From Candidatus Helicobacter avistercoris (GTDB lineage: Bacteria > Campylobacterota > Campylobacteria > Campylobacterales > Helicobacteraceae), in contig DXDJ01000044.1 in NCBI GenBank assembly GCA_019115525.1, forward strand, positions 1-39,897: a stretch of 39,897 nt of DNA, in the 5' to 3' direction. Position 1 is the first letter of the stretch; the number at the start of each line of letters is the position of its first letter. Below, piece by piece: positions 17,253-26,256 of this stretch. The notes under the pieces are model-generated. The model did not search any database. It saw nothing but the letters and a program-made list of their open reading frames with translations, and was not told the DNA's origin. A program made the position numbers and the translations under genes.

Positions 17253-19391
17253 ATGAAAAAAAATATCACCATTGCTCTTGCAGGACAGCCCAATGTGGGC
17301 AAAAGCTCTATCATCAACAAAATGAGTGGAGCAAATCTTAGGGTGGGAAACTTTACAGGCGTAACTGTTGAAAAAGCTTATGCAAATTTTGAATATCAAG
17401 ACTACTCAATCACAGTGATTGATCTCCCTGGAACTTATTCACTCAATCAATACACTCAAGAAGAAAGAATCACGCAAGATTTTTTGCTCAATGAAGATTA
17501 TGACATCATCCTTAATGTTGTAGATAGCACAAACTTAGAGCGAAATCTTGCACTCACAGCTCAAATCTTAGAACTTGAGAAAAAAACAATTGTTGCACTC
17601 AATATGAATGATGAAGCAATCAAAGAGGGAATTGAAATCAATGAAAAGCAACTTTCAAATATTTTGGGCGTAGCTATACTCAAAGTTACCTCATCAGATG
17701 CTCTAGATATCCAAAGACTCTTAGAGATGATTGTTGAGCTATACAAAAAACCTTTCTGTCCCTCCAAACGCACTTATACTGAGTGTATTGAAGAGGAGAT
17801 AAAGATTCTTTGTGATCATCTTGTAAGCAAGCAATATCCATGCATCCAACAACTTCTTAGAGATGGAGTAATTCTAAACTATCGCAAACTTGCAATTTTA
17901 CTTTTACAGCAAAATGAAGAAATCTATCAAATTCTCAGCACAAAGCCTTGCTGGGTAGAACTCACACCACTTCTAAGCAAAAGTATCAATCGTATTTGCT
18001 CAAATCTAGGCAATGAGAGCTTGGGGAGTATTTTTAAACTTGAGCATTATGCTTATGCCAAGGGAGCAAGTCTTGAGGTACAAAAGCAAAAGCCTCGCCC
18101 TATTGATAAAACACAAAAAATTGATAGCATTTTGCTCAACAAATATCTTGGAATCCCTATTTTTCTTTTTTTGATGTGGCTTTTGTTTCAAGCTACTTTT
18201 ACTCTAGGTGCAATCCCAAAAGAGTGGATTGAGGGGGGATTTGAAGCGATTGGGGAGCTTGTAAGGGAACATATCGCTTCTGAAACTTTGGCATCTCTAA
18301 TTTGTGATGGAATGATTGCTGGGGTAGGTGCAGTAGTGAGCTTCTTGCCTGATATTTTAATCCTCTTCCTTGGGATTGTCATCTTAGAGGGCAGTGGATA
18401 TATGGCAAGGATTGCATTTTTGCTTGATGGATTCTTTCATCGATTTGGATTGCATGGCAAGAGTTTCATCCCACTTGTTACAGGCTTTGGGTGTAGTGTC
18501 CCAGCCTTTATGAGTACAAGAATGCTAAAAAGTCGTGGAGATAAAATGCTCACACTCTTTATCATCAACTTTATGAGTTGTGGAGCTAGACTTCCAGTCT
18601 ATGTGCTTTTCATTGGTGCATTTTTCCCTCAAGAACACTCAGGAAACATTCTCTTTGGGATTTATATTTTTGGTGCATTAGTGGGACTTGTGATGGCAAA
18701 GATTCTTAAGCTCACAGCTTTTAAAGGAGTGGATGAACCATTTGTAATGGAGATGCCCAAATACCGCTTCCCCTCAGCCAAACTCATCATTTATAGTGTA
18801 TGGAACAAAGCAAAAATGTATCTAAAAAAGGCAGGGACTTTCATCCTAGCAGCCTCAATGCTTATTTGGTTTTCTACCCAATATCCCAAACATCCAGAAA
18901 TTGAAGAGAGATTTCAATCTCAAATCCAAACTTTAGAGCAAAAAGAGGGAAGCGAGGAGCAAATTGAAGAACTTGACCATCAAAAAGATGCTTTATTGCT
19001 AGAGAAAAGTTATTTGGGATATTTTGGGGAAGCCATTGCTCCTATTTTTGCCCCCTTTGATTTTGATTGGAAGCTCTCTGTTTCTCTTGTAAGTGGGCTT
19101 GCAGCAAAAGAAACAATGATTTCAACCATGGGAGTGCTTTATGCCCTTGGGGAAGATTTGGATGAAGAGAGCCAATCTCTTAGAAGCACACTTTCTAAAA
19201 CTCTCTCTATCCCTACAGCAATTGCTTTTATTCTCTTTGTTATGTTTTACAACCCTTGCCTTGCAGCCACTATCGTTTTTGGTAAAGAGGCAGGAGGAAA
19301 AAAATACATCCTTTATCTTTTCTTGCTGACAACTGCCGTGGCTTATGGTTTTGCACTTCTAGGCTTTTATTTTGCAAAACTTTTTATATGA
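17253..19391 (+). CDS. feoB: ferrous iron transporter B
   Basis: A 712-residue FeoB that imports Fe2+ across the inner membrane. The N-terminal G domain shows G1 GQPNVGKSS, G2 NFTGVTVEK, G3 DLPGTYSL and G4 NMND. The membrane part carries both Gate motifs, with GFGCSVPAFMSTR and CGARLPVYVL and their conserved Cys. A charged coil-like insertion (residues ~548-585) lies between late helices. No feoA is adjacent. The start has AGAGGA upstream. Expression is likely iron-repressed through the Fur box at 17165. Confidence 0.97.
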   Translation: MKKNITIALAGQPNVGKSSIINKMSGANLRVGNFTGVTVEKAYANFEYQDYSITVIDLPGTYSLNQYTQEERITQDFLLNEDYDIILNVVDSTNLERNLALTAQILELEKKTIVALNMNDEAIKEGIEINEKQLSNILGVAILKVTSSDALDIQRLLEMIVELYKKPFCPSKRTYTECIEEEIKILCDHLVSKQYPCIQQLLRDGVILNYRKLAILLLQQNEEIYQILSTKPCWVELTPLLSKSINRICSNLGNESLGSIFKLEHYAYAKGASLEVQKQKPRPIDKTQKIDSILLNKYLGIPIFLFLMWLLFQATFTLGAIPKEWIEGGFEAIGELVREHIASETLASLICDGMIAGVGAVVSFLPDILILFLGIVILEGSGYMARIAFLLDGFFHRFGLHGKSFIPLVTGFGCSVPAFMSTRMLKSRGDKMLTLFIINFMSCGARLPVYVLFIGAFFPQEHSGNILFGIYIFGALVGLVMAKILKLTAFKGVDEPFVMEMPKYRFPSAKLIIYSVWNKAKMYLKKAGTFILAASMLIWFSTQYPKHPEIEERFQSQIQTLEQKEGSEEQIEELDHQKDALLLEKSYLGYFGEAIAPIFAPFDFDWKLSVSLVSGLAAKETMISTMGVLYALGEDLDEESQSLRSTLSKTLSIPTAIAFILFVMFYNPCLAATIVFGKEAGGKKYILYLFLLTTAVAYGFALLGFYFAKLFI

Positions 19392-19413
19392 TAGGGATTC
19401 CCCCTGTCATTTT
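19390..19413 (+). terminator. candidate intrinsic terminator after feoB
   Basis: GATAGGG (19390-19396) pairs with CCCTGTC (19402-19408) with one G-T wobble around a 5-nt loop, followed by ATTTTCATCTTTT. The stem begins at the feoB stop codon itself. It is modest in strength, but position and T-rich tail fit. Confidence 0.5.
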
Positions 19414-19438
19414 CATCTTTTAAATTCTATTTTGGTAG

Positions 19439-19444
19439 TAAAAT
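19439..19444 (+). promoter_or_regulatory. candidate -10 box of the tatBC operon
   Basis: TAAAAT in the context GGTAGTAAAATACAG, 39 nt upstream of the tatB start. No clear -35 is present. Confidence 0.4.
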
Positions 19445-19483
19445 ACAGGCTTTTTAATTTCATTAAATCAATAAGGTTATGTG

Positions 19484-19918
19484 ATGTTTGGTATGGGATT
19501 TTTTGAGATCTGTATGGTCTTGATTGTCGCAATTATTTTTCTTGGCCCAGAAAAGCTTCCTAAAGCTATGGTGGATTTAGCAAAGTTTTTCAAAGCACTC
19601 AAAAAAACAATGGATGAAGCAAAATCCAGTCTTGATGAAGAGCTAAAACTTCAAGAACTCAAACAAGAAGCATTAGAATACAAAAATACTTTTACTAAGG
19701 GATTAGATTCAATCAAAAAAGATAGCGGCCTTGATGAATTTCACTCCATTCTTGATGATACTCCATCACTCAAACCTGAAGAAAAACATGCAATCCAAAA
19801 CGAGCTCAATGCTCAAAGTCTAAAAGATAAAGAACAAAACCTTAAAGAACAAAACCTTAAAGAACAAAACATTTCCCTCTCTTCCACTCAAGAAATTGGC
19901 TACAAAAAGGAGCAATAA
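19484..19918 (+). CDS. tatB: Sec-independent protein translocase subunit TatB
   Basis: A 144-residue TatB that, with TatC, recognises twin-arginine signal peptides of folded proteins for export. One N-terminal transmembrane helix (residues ~5-21) is followed by the FLGPEKLP hinge and an amphipathic helix. The long tail is charged and carries near-exact KEQNL repeats encoded by a 15-bp tandem (19829-19870). The ATG at 19484 has AAGG 7 nt upstream; a GTG one codon earlier is possible. It overlaps tatC by one base (TAATG). It corresponds to HP1060. Confidence 0.93.
   Translation: MFGMGFFEICMVLIVAIIFLGPEKLPKAMVDLAKFFKALKKTMDEAKSSLDEELKLQELKQEALEYKNTFTKGLDSIKKDSGLDEFHSILDDTPSLKPEEKHAIQNELNAQSLKDKEQNLKEQNLKEQNISLSSTQEIGYKKEQ
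19829..19870 (+). repeat. 15-bp tandem repeat inside tatB
   Basis: About 2.8 copies of AAAGAACAAAACCTT, in frame, encode KEQNL-KEQNL-KEQN near the TatB C terminus. The unit is a multiple of three, so copy-number change would alter length but not frame. Confidence 0.9.
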
Positions 19919-20661
19919 TGCTAGAAGATTTCAAACCCCATATCCAAGAATTGCGCAAACGCCTCATCATTTCTTTTGTTGTCCTTGGCTTTGTTTTTAT
20001 GATTTGCTTTTCTTTTTGGGAATATATTTTTGCACTCATTAAAGAACCCATTGAGCTAGCTTTTGCCCAAAATGTCAAGGGAGAGCTTGTCCAGCTCTCG
20101 CCTGCTGAGGGGGTTTTTACTGCGATGAAGGTGAGCTTTTTGAGTGCGATTGTGATTTCTCTGCCTGTGATTTTTTGGCAAATGTGGCTTTTTATTGCAC
20201 CTGGACTTTATAAACATGAAAAAATGATTGTCATCCCTTTTGTGCTTTTTGCCACTGTGATGTTTTCTTTGGGAGCTGGATTTGCTTATTTTGTCGTTTT
20301 TCCTTTTATCATCAAATACATTCTTACTTTTGGAAATACTCAGTTTAGCTCAAGCATAAGCGTAGAGAGCTATGTAACATTTTTCACTCGTCTTATTCTT
20401 GGTTTTGGTTTAGCATTTGAGCTTCCTGTGATTAGCTATTTTCTTGGAAAAGTTGGATTAATCACTGATGCAACACTTAAGAGCTTTTTTAAGTATGCAG
20501 TGGTTATTATTTTTATCCTTGCTGCGATCTTGACACCCCCTGATATTCTCTCACAATTCCTCATGGCAATCCCTCTTATGGGACTCTATGGACTTTCTAT
20601 CCTAATCCTAAGTTTTGTAAATCCCGCAAAACAAGAAGATGATGAGAAAGAAGAGGAGTAA
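19918..20661 (+). CDS. tatC: Sec-independent protein translocase subunit TatC
   Basis: A 247-residue TatC with six transmembrane segments. The N-terminal HIQELRKRLIIS, the FTAMKVSF region and the later FAYFVVFPFI block are characteristic. The TatBC complex is the receptor for twin-arginine precursors. It overlaps both neighbours by single bases, indicating tight coupling within tatB-tatC-queA. It corresponds to HP1061. Confidence 0.97.
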   Translation: MLEDFKPHIQELRKRLIISFVVLGFVFMICFSFWEYIFALIKEPIELAFAQNVKGELVQLSPAEGVFTAMKVSFLSAIVISLPVIFWQMWLFIAPGLYKHEKMIVIPFVLFATVMFSLGAGFAYFVVFPFIIKYILTFGNTQFSSSISVESYVTFFTRLILGFGLAFELPVISYFLGKVGLITDATLKSFFKYAVVIIFILAAILTPPDILSQFLMAIPLMGLYGLSILILSFVNPAKQEDDEKEEE

Positions 20662-21704
20662 TGAGAGATCTCTACACCCAAAGCTATGATTACACTCTCC
20701 CTCCTCAAAACATAGCCTCTTTCCCAGCCTCTCCACGAGAGAGTGCAAAACTCCTAGTCTATCTTAGAAAAGAAGATAAAGTCATTCATAGTGATTTTTT
20801 TCACTTCTATGACTTTGTGCCAAAAGACTATCTTGTCGTTCTCAATGATACAAAAGTGATCAAAGCTCGGATGTATGGACATAAGTTTTTGGATGGAAAA
20901 CTTGGAGGAAAGGTAGAGGTTCTCTATCATCGACATATCAAAGATTTTGATTTCTTAGTTCAAATCCGTGGAAAAGTAAGAAGTGGGACACAAATTCTTA
21001 TTTCCTCACACTTTGGTCTTGAGGTTTTAGAGCTTCAAGATGAGGGGTTTAGGGTTGTGAGATTTTTTGAGGGATCAAGATATTTAAACCTAGCCGAAGT
21101 TCTTCAGAGGGTGCAAAGTATCGGACATGTTCCTTTACCCCCCTATATCAAAAGGGCAGATCAAGCAAGTGATGAGAATGAATATCAAAGTGTTTTTGCT
21201 CAAAATCTCGGAGCTGTGGCTGCTCCAACAGCTTCACTGCATTTTAGTGATATTGCCTTTCTCAAATCTCACTATCAACACTGCTTTGTAACCTTGCATG
21301 TAGGAGCTGGAACATTTTTGGGCGTAGAGAGTGAAATCATTAGCAATCATCAAATCCATACAGAAAGCTTTAGTATCACTCAAGATTCGTGGCAAAAAAT
21401 TTCTAATGCCTCTCACACACTATGCATAGGAACAACTTCTGCACGAGTTGTAGAATATCTCTATCGCAATCCCCCCAACTTCTCAAACGCAATCTATGCT
21501 GGAGAATGTGATTTATTTCTCAATCCTCTCAATCCTCCCAAAAAGATAGATGCACTTCTTACCAACTTCCACCTCCCCAAATCTACGCTAATTATGCTTG
21601 TTAGCTCATTGGTTGGTAGAGAAAAATGCTTAGAGCTTTACAATCTTGCTATAAAAGAAAATTATCGTTTTTACTCTTATGGCGATGGGATGTTGATTTT
21701 ATGA
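20661..21704 (+). CDS. queA: S-adenosylmethionine:tRNA ribosyltransferase-isomerase
   Basis: A 347-residue QueA that transfers and rearranges the ribosyl group of SAM to make epoxyqueuosine in tRNA. Motifs seen include GHVPLPPYIKR, GAVAAPTASLHF, LHVGAGTF, TESFSI and GTTSARVVE. It shares a base with the tatC stop and overlaps the next gene by 4 nt (ATGA). It corresponds to HP1062. Confidence 0.97.
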   Translation: MRDLYTQSYDYTLPPQNIASFPASPRESAKLLVYLRKEDKVIHSDFFHFYDFVPKDYLVVLNDTKVIKARMYGHKFLDGKLGGKVEVLYHRHIKDFDFLVQIRGKVRSGTQILISSHFGLEVLELQDEGFRVVRFFEGSRYLNLAEVLQRVQSIGHVPLPPYIKRADQASDENEYQSVFAQNLGAVAAPTASLHFSDIAFLKSHYQHCFVTLHVGAGTFLGVESEIISNHQIHTESFSITQDSWQKISNASHTLCIGTTSARVVEYLYRNPPNFSNAIYAGECDLFLNPLNPPKKIDALLTNFHLPKSTLIMLVSSLVGREKCLELYNLAIKENYRFYSYGDGMLIL

Positions 21705-22231
21705 AACTCCATCAATATGCTTCACTGCTCCTACAATGGAATCAAACCCATAATCTCACAGGAGCAAAAAATCTTGATGAAATAGAAAAACATATTCAAG
21801 ACTGCCTTTATCCCTTGGAGTTTATCTCGCCCTTTTCTTATGCTATTGATATTGGATCTGGTGCAGGCTTTCCTGCTATTCCTCTTGCAATCTCATTACC
21901 GCATTGTCATTTCTCTCTCACAGAACCCAGAATTAAGAGGGCAAGCTTTCTAAAAATGCTTTGTATAGAGTTGGAGCTTAAAAATGTAAGTGTATATCCT
22001 TCATTGATTCAAAAATGCCACTTCCCACAAAAGGCAGATCTTATCACAAGCAAAGCCGTTGCCTCTACTCCCATGCTTTTAGAGCTTGCCAAACCTTTTG
22101 TTGCAAACAATGTGTCTTATCTTTTCTACAAAGGCTCAAATCTCCTTAATGAAGGAGAGGAAATAAAGGAGAATGAGATTTTTTACTCAAAAAGAAATCA
22201 AGTTTATTTTTATCGGAGGTGCTTATGCTAA
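21701..22231 (+). CDS. rsmG: 16S rRNA (guanine-527-N7)-methyltransferase
   Basis: A 176-residue RsmG (GidB), somewhat shorter than E. coli (207), methylating G527 of 16S rRNA. The SAM site reads AIDIGSGAGFPAIPLAI, preceded by WNQTHNLTGAKN, a family signature. The ATG at 21701 overlaps the queA stop in ATGA form; upstream in-frame starts lie inside queA and lack family sequence. It corresponds to HP1063. Confidence 0.95.
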   Translation: MKLHQYASLLLQWNQTHNLTGAKNLDEIEKHIQDCLYPLEFISPFSYAIDIGSGAGFPAIPLAISLPHCHFSLTEPRIKRASFLKMLCIELELKNVSVYPSLIQKCHFPQKADLITSKAVASTPMLLELAKPFVANNVSYLFYKGSNLLNEGEEIKENEIFYSKRNQVYFYRRCLC

Positions 22232-22425
22232 AAACTTTGATTGTCCTAGGGATTCTAGCTGGTCTTGTTTGGTTCTTTTTTCTCAAAAAGCGTCCTAACA
22301 AAAAAGTAGAAGAAACAATGGTGGAGTGCAACAGATGCGGGACTTTTGTAACACAAGAAGAATGTATTTGCTCTGAGGGGAAATATTACTGCTCACTTGA
22401 ATGTCTCAAAAGAAGCCAACAATGA
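22225..22425 (+). CDS. small membrane-anchored zinc-ribbon protein (PP0621-like)
   Basis: A 66-residue protein with one N-terminal transmembrane helix (residues ~2-20), a Lys/Arg stretch and a C-terminal Cys cluster (CNRCG, CICSEGKYYCSLEC) that could bind one or two zinc ions. The layout matches the PP0621 family of unknown function. GGAGG lies 5 nt before the ATG. It overlaps rsmG by 7 nt and the next gene by 4 nt. Confidence 0.8.
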   Translation: MLKTLIVLGILAGLVWFFFLKKRPNKKVEETMVECNRCGTFVTQEECICSEGKYYCSLECLKRSQQ

Positions 22426-22802
22426 AAATCTTTGGCTTCCCCCCTATTGCTCATCCTAATTTCAAACAGATTTTTTCCATAGAGGATGTAAAAAATTCAA
22501 ATGCAAATGAAGTGCTTTTCTTCAAAGACACGCTTACTCATTGCTTGGAGCTTGGTGCTTTCCTGCAAAAGAACAACACAAACTATGCAGTAGAAATCAC
22601 AAGTGTTCAAAATTTTTTATTTTTCTCCAATCTAGGAGCAAAATACGCTCTAGTTCGCACCCTAGCTTCAACATACCAAAATCTTGCAAAAGAATATATG
22701 TTAGACATTTTGGTTTTGCAAATCATCAATCAGCAAGAAGAGATCTTAACTGTATCGGCTGAAGGAATTGATGGAGTGATTTTTGAGAATCTTCTTTTGT
22801 AA
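22422..22802 (+). CDS. conserved hypothetical protein
   Basis: A 126-residue soluble protein with no signal peptide or membrane segment. It has a mixed alpha/beta pattern, with a motif-like FGFPPIAHPNFKQIF near the N terminus and AKYALVRTLASTYQNLAKEYMLD in the middle (given here only as landmarks at residues ~9-20 and ~73-95). The start overlaps the previous stop in ATGA form. I recognise no domain. It is the last gene of the tatB run, in the position of HP1065. Confidence 0.75.
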   Translation: MKIFGFPPIAHPNFKQIFSIEDVKNSNANEVLFFKDTLTHCLELGAFLQKNNTNYAVEITSVQNFLFFSNLGAKYALVRTLASTYQNLAKEYMLDILVLQIINQQEEILTVSAEGIDGVIFENLLL

Positions 22803-22842
22803 AAATAAGGAACATTTTTATTATCAAAATAGATTTTTTACT

Positions 22843-22848
22843 ATAATT
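22843..22848 (+). promoter_or_regulatory. cadA: candidate -10 box of the P-type ATPase gene
   Basis: A perfect TATAAT within TTTACTATAATTCCACC, 28 nt before the ATG. Between it and the start, CCCC and AAAGGGG could pair and partly cover the ribosome-binding site, but the stem is short. Confidence 0.5.
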
Positions 22849-22876
22849 CCACCCCAAATCAACTAAAGGGGTTTTT

Positions 22877-24712
22877 ATGAGTTCTTGCTGTCATTGTTCT
22901 AAGCCAAAAAACAAAGAAGTGGGATTTTTACTTTCTTTGATTTTTGGCTATTTTGCCTGTATCGCATTTTTGCATTTTGGATATTCTTGGGCATATTTAG
23001 GGCTTGCTCTTTTATATGTTGTTGCTGGAATCCCTGTTTTTAAGGGGAGTTTTAAAGATCTAAAAGACAAAGAATTTTTCACAGAAAATACTTTAATGCT
23101 CACTGCAACCCTCTCTGCTATTGGCATACAAGCATATTATGAAGCAGTAGCAGTGATGATCTTTTTGAGGATTGGAGAGTTTTTTGAAACTCTAGCACTT
23201 AAAAAATCAGAGCAGAACATCAAAGCTCTGCTAGATATTAGCCCTCATCTTGCAAGAAAAAAACAAGGAGATGAATGGATAGAAGTTTTGCCAGCAGAGC
23301 TAAAAAAGGGGGATATCGTCCTTGTGAGGGCTGGAGAAAAAATCCCTAGTGATGGAATCATCCTCAGAGGAGAGAGTGAGCTGGATTATCAGGCAATCAG
23401 TGGCGAGAGCCTGCCTGTTTATAAAAGAGAGGGTGAGGATATTTTGGGTGGAAGCATCAATCTTGTTTCTGCTTTGGAAATAGAGATTAGCACCCCTTAT
23501 GATTGTAGCTCTATTGCTAGGCTTATTTCTCTAGTGCAAGAAGCCTCACAAAAGAAAAGCAAAGTCGAAAAGTTCATCACTTCTTTTGCAAAAATCTATA
23601 CCCCAAGTGTATTTGCCCTTGCACTCTGTATCTCACTCTTGCCCCCTATATTGGGGATGGGGGAGTGGAAAGAGTGGATTTATCGCTCTTTGGTCGTGCT
23701 TATGGTGAGCTGTCCATGTGCTTTGGTTTTGAGCGTGCCTTTGGGATATTTTGGTGGGATTGGTGGAGCCTCAAAACGAGGGATATTGATTAAGGGTGGG
23801 AATTTTATTGAAGCTCTTGGAAAATTGGAAAAAATTTTCTTTGATAAAACAGGGACGCTCACTCAAGGAAAATTTGAAATTTCCTCCATTCATCCTATCT
23901 TAGGAGTAAGTGAGCAAGATTTGCTCTCTATGGCCTCATGTGCAGAACATCTCTCCTCTCATCCCATTGCTCAAGCTCTCAAATCCAATCATCTTGCACA
24001 CTCCCCCTCTTCTCACCAACAAATCAATGGTATGGGGATGGTAGCACAATGCTGTGGAAGAGAGATACTTGCAGGAAATGCAAAATTGATGCAAAAGTAT
24101 TCAATCCTATTTGAAGAAGTCAATGCTCAAGGAAGTGTAGTGTATATTGCCAAAGATAGAATCTATCAAGGATACATCCTTATTCAAGACAAGCCCCGAA
24201 GTGAAGCCAAACAAACTCTTCAAACTCTTAAAAGTATGGGGATAGAGATTGCCCTACTCTCTGGAGATAGCCAACAAAGTGTTGAGCAATTTGCCAAAAG
24301 AATGGGGATTGGGGAGTTTTTTGGGGGACTTTTGCCTCAAGAAAAACTAGAAAGATTTATAAAAACCAAGAAAAAATATAGTGCTTTTGTTGGCGATGGA
24401 ATCAATGATGCCCCCACTCTATCAAACGCAGAAGTTGGGATCTCTCTAGGTGGAGCTGGGAGTGATTTGAGCAAGGAGAGTGCTGATGTGATTATTCTCA
24501 ATGATGATTTGAGCAAAATCCCTCAAGCCATTACTTATGCAAAAAGAGTGCAAAACATCATCAAACAAAACATCGCATTTGCACTCATTGTTAAGGGACT
24601 TTTTGTGATTTTGGGTGCAATGGGTGTAGCAAATATGTGGGAGGCTGTGTTTGGGGATGTAGGTGTTTCCCTTCTTGCCTTACTGAATGCTATGAGAGTG
24701 CTAAGGGATTAG
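22877..24712 (+). CDS. cadA: Zn/Cd-exporting P-type ATPase (P1B-2 type)
   Basis: A 611-residue metal-exporting ATPase. It has SCPCALVLSVP with C279-P-C281 in the membrane, DKTGTLT with the phosphorylated D323, and GDGINDAP. The last helices carry a Lys (ALIVKGLF) and an Asp (GDVGVSLLALLNAMRVL), the Lys/Asp pair of Zn/Cd/Pb pumps rather than Cu pumps. It lacks a full N-terminal heavy-metal-associated domain but starts with a Cys-rich tail (SSCCHCSK). H. pylori CadA (HP0791) gives Cd, Zn and Co resistance. Cu is probably handled by the 30711-36294 system instead. Confidence 0.9.
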   Translation: MSSCCHCSKPKNKEVGFLLSLIFGYFACIAFLHFGYSWAYLGLALLYVVAGIPVFKGSFKDLKDKEFFTENTLMLTATLSAIGIQAYYEAVAVMIFLRIGEFFETLALKKSEQNIKALLDISPHLARKKQGDEWIEVLPAELKKGDIVLVRAGEKIPSDGIILRGESELDYQAISGESLPVYKREGEDILGGSINLVSALEIEISTPYDCSSIARLISLVQEASQKKSKVEKFITSFAKIYTPSVFALALCISLLPPILGMGEWKEWIYRSLVVLMVSCPCALVLSVPLGYFGGIGGASKRGILIKGGNFIEALGKLEKIFFDKTGTLTQGKFEISSIHPILGVSEQDLLSMASCAEHLSSHPIAQALKSNHLAHSPSSHQQINGMGMVAQCCGREILAGNAKLMQKYSILFEEVNAQGSVVYIAKDRIYQGYILIQDKPRSEAKQTLQTLKSMGIEIALLSGDSQQSVEQFAKRMGIGEFFGGLLPQEKLERFIKTKKKYSAFVGDGINDAPTLSNAEVGISLGGAGSDLSKESADVIILNDDLSKIPQAITYAKRVQNIIKQNIAFALIVKGLFVILGAMGVANMWEAVFGDVGVSLLALLNAMRVLRD

Positions 24713-24724
24713 AGTATCCCTAGC
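24700..24724. terminator. hairpin spanning convergent stop codons
   Basis: GCT-A-AGGGAT (24700-24709) pairs with ATCCCTAGC (24716-24724) around loop TAGAGT, with a single bulged A. The stop codons of both convergent genes (24710-24712 plus, 24709-24711 minus) sit at its tip. There is no T-run, so it may act as a transcript-end stabiliser or weak two-way terminator. Confidence 0.45.
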
Positions 24725-26244
24725 TTCTGAAATACTGGAATCCATTCTTTGATTTTTTCTTCCTGCATTTTTAGCTCTTCTTTTGTTTGAGCCTCATTAA
24801 GCTCTTTGCCATCTTTGATGATATTTTCTTTTCGCGAGGAAAGAAGCTCATAAACATACTCGCTCCATTCTTTTTTTTCTTTGTTTAAATATGCATACAA
24901 AAAGAGCAGTTCAAAGCGGTTGAGTGCGATCCCTTCCCCAGTGAGAGGAGAAACAATATGGCGAATATAATCAGGAGTCTGCAAAGCTTGCTCTAGAATG
25001 TGTGCATTGAGTCTTTGAGTATATGGTTTGCTTGCTTTTGCAACCTCATCATCACAAGCAAGCTTGATGCAGTCCTTTGAGCTAAGTGCTATTAGGGATT
25101 CGATGAGTTCATTGTAAGCAACTTCTCTTTTGAGTTTTTGATCTAAGTGGGATTTGATCTCCCTAACTTCAATAGGATGATTATCTTTGAGAAGCTCAAA
25201 GATTGGGGCATAAAAATCTTGGTTGAGATTGAGAACTCCTCTTCGTGTGTTGAGAGTGTAGTTGATTTGCGAGTAGGGAATAGTAAGAACAATGCGAAGT
25301 TTTAGAAGCTCTTCTTGGCATTGAGGGGTGCTAAGTGGGATAGATCCTCTTACCCAATAATCGCTTCTAAAACTTGTTGCAAACATCAAATCTTTGAGCA
25401 TTTCATAAATTGGGCGTGAGTGGCTAACTCTTGAGAGGATACCCCTCTCTTGATCTGAGAGCTGAATATTGCTCAAATGATCGCCAAAGCCTGCATAAGT
25501 TCCGAATTCAAGCTTTGCTTCCTCCATTTCTTTGCTAATTTCTAAGAAATTGAAAGCGACTTGATTCTCATTGAGAAGCTCGTGTGCAAGATAGGTATCA
25601 TCCATTTTATTGAGTGTTTGGAGCATGGAGATGATTTGAGGATTTTTGATTGTTTCTGTGCTTGGCAATCTCATTAACTCTTCTACAAACTCTAGCCCTT
25701 CCCTTGTGCGAGTTGAACTGGGTTTGCCTGTTGGGGTTAGATAGATAGAGTAGGCACGGATTAACTCTCTGAGTGGAGAGATCGAAGCCCACCCTGCCTG
25801 AGTATTGTAGCTTAGCATCACAACTCCCCCATAGCGTAGCTTTTTGCTGATAAATTCTCTAATCTGCCCTCTTACCTTTGGCGACACCCAGCTGTAAATC
25901 CCATGCAACGCAATGAAATCAAATTGTGGAATATCACGCTTGATAAAATCTTCAAAACTATCATCAAAAACTTTTAGTGAGGTGTTAGAAATCTCACAAA
26001 GATGATGAGCAAAACTAGCTTGAGAAGGGTTAAAATCTGTCCCATACCACGAAACAGAAGGATTTGTAGCATTAAAATTGAGCGTAATCCCCTGTCCAAA
26101 TCCCAATTCACAAGCGTTTCTAATCTTAGGTGGCATAAGTCTTTGAGCCAAAAAACAAAGGCTTATTCTCAATGGATTGAGTGTAGAGTAATACCCCTTG
26201 GTATAACTAATATCTGTAACATACCCTTGATTCCAACTATGCAT
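24709..26244 (-). CDS. SAM-dependent methyltransferase with regulatory domain (PKMT-like)
   Basis: A 511-residue protein. The N-terminal class I methyltransferase domain has ACELGFGQGI (motif I, residues ~41-50), then YGTDFNPSQ and FDFIALHGIYSWVSP. The middle and C-terminal parts match the layout of the methyltransferase-regulatory domain proteins, which include the Rickettsia protein-lysine methyltransferases PKMT1/2 that modify the autotransporter OmpB. The substrate here is unknown; an autotransporter is encoded 10 kb away. It is downstream of xthA with a 12-nt gap and AAAGGAG before the ATG. Its end overlaps the P-type ATPase gene tail-to-tail by 4 nt. Confidence 0.8.
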   Translation of the reverse strand: MHSWNQGYVTDISYTKGYYSTLNPLRISLCFLAQRLMPPKIRNACELGFGQGITLNFNATNPSVSWYGTDFNPSQASFAHHLCEISNTSLKVFDDSFEDFIKRDIPQFDFIALHGIYSWVSPKVRGQIREFISKKLRYGGVVMLSYNTQAGWASISPLRELIRAYSIYLTPTGKPSSTRTREGLEFVEELMRLPSTETIKNPQIISMLQTLNKMDDTYLAHELLNENQVAFNFLEISKEMEEAKLEFGTYAGFGDHLSNIQLSDQERGILSRVSHSRPIYEMLKDLMFATSFRSDYWVRGSIPLSTPQCQEELLKLRIVLTIPYSQINYTLNTRRGVLNLNQDFYAPIFELLKDNHPIEVREIKSHLDQKLKREVAYNELIESLIALSSKDCIKLACDDEVAKASKPYTQRLNAHILEQALQTPDYIRHIVSPLTGEGIALNRFELLFLYAYLNKEKKEWSEYVYELLSSRKENIIKDGKELNEAQTKEELKMQEEKIKEWIPVFQKLGIL

Positions 26245-26256
26245 TTTCTCTCCTTT

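Noticed and set aside
22850-22870. CCCC/GGGG pairing before the P-type ATPase as a metal riboswitch
   Set aside because: The stem is only four pairs, and its G-rich arm is the ribosome-binding site; no known riboswitch core is seen.
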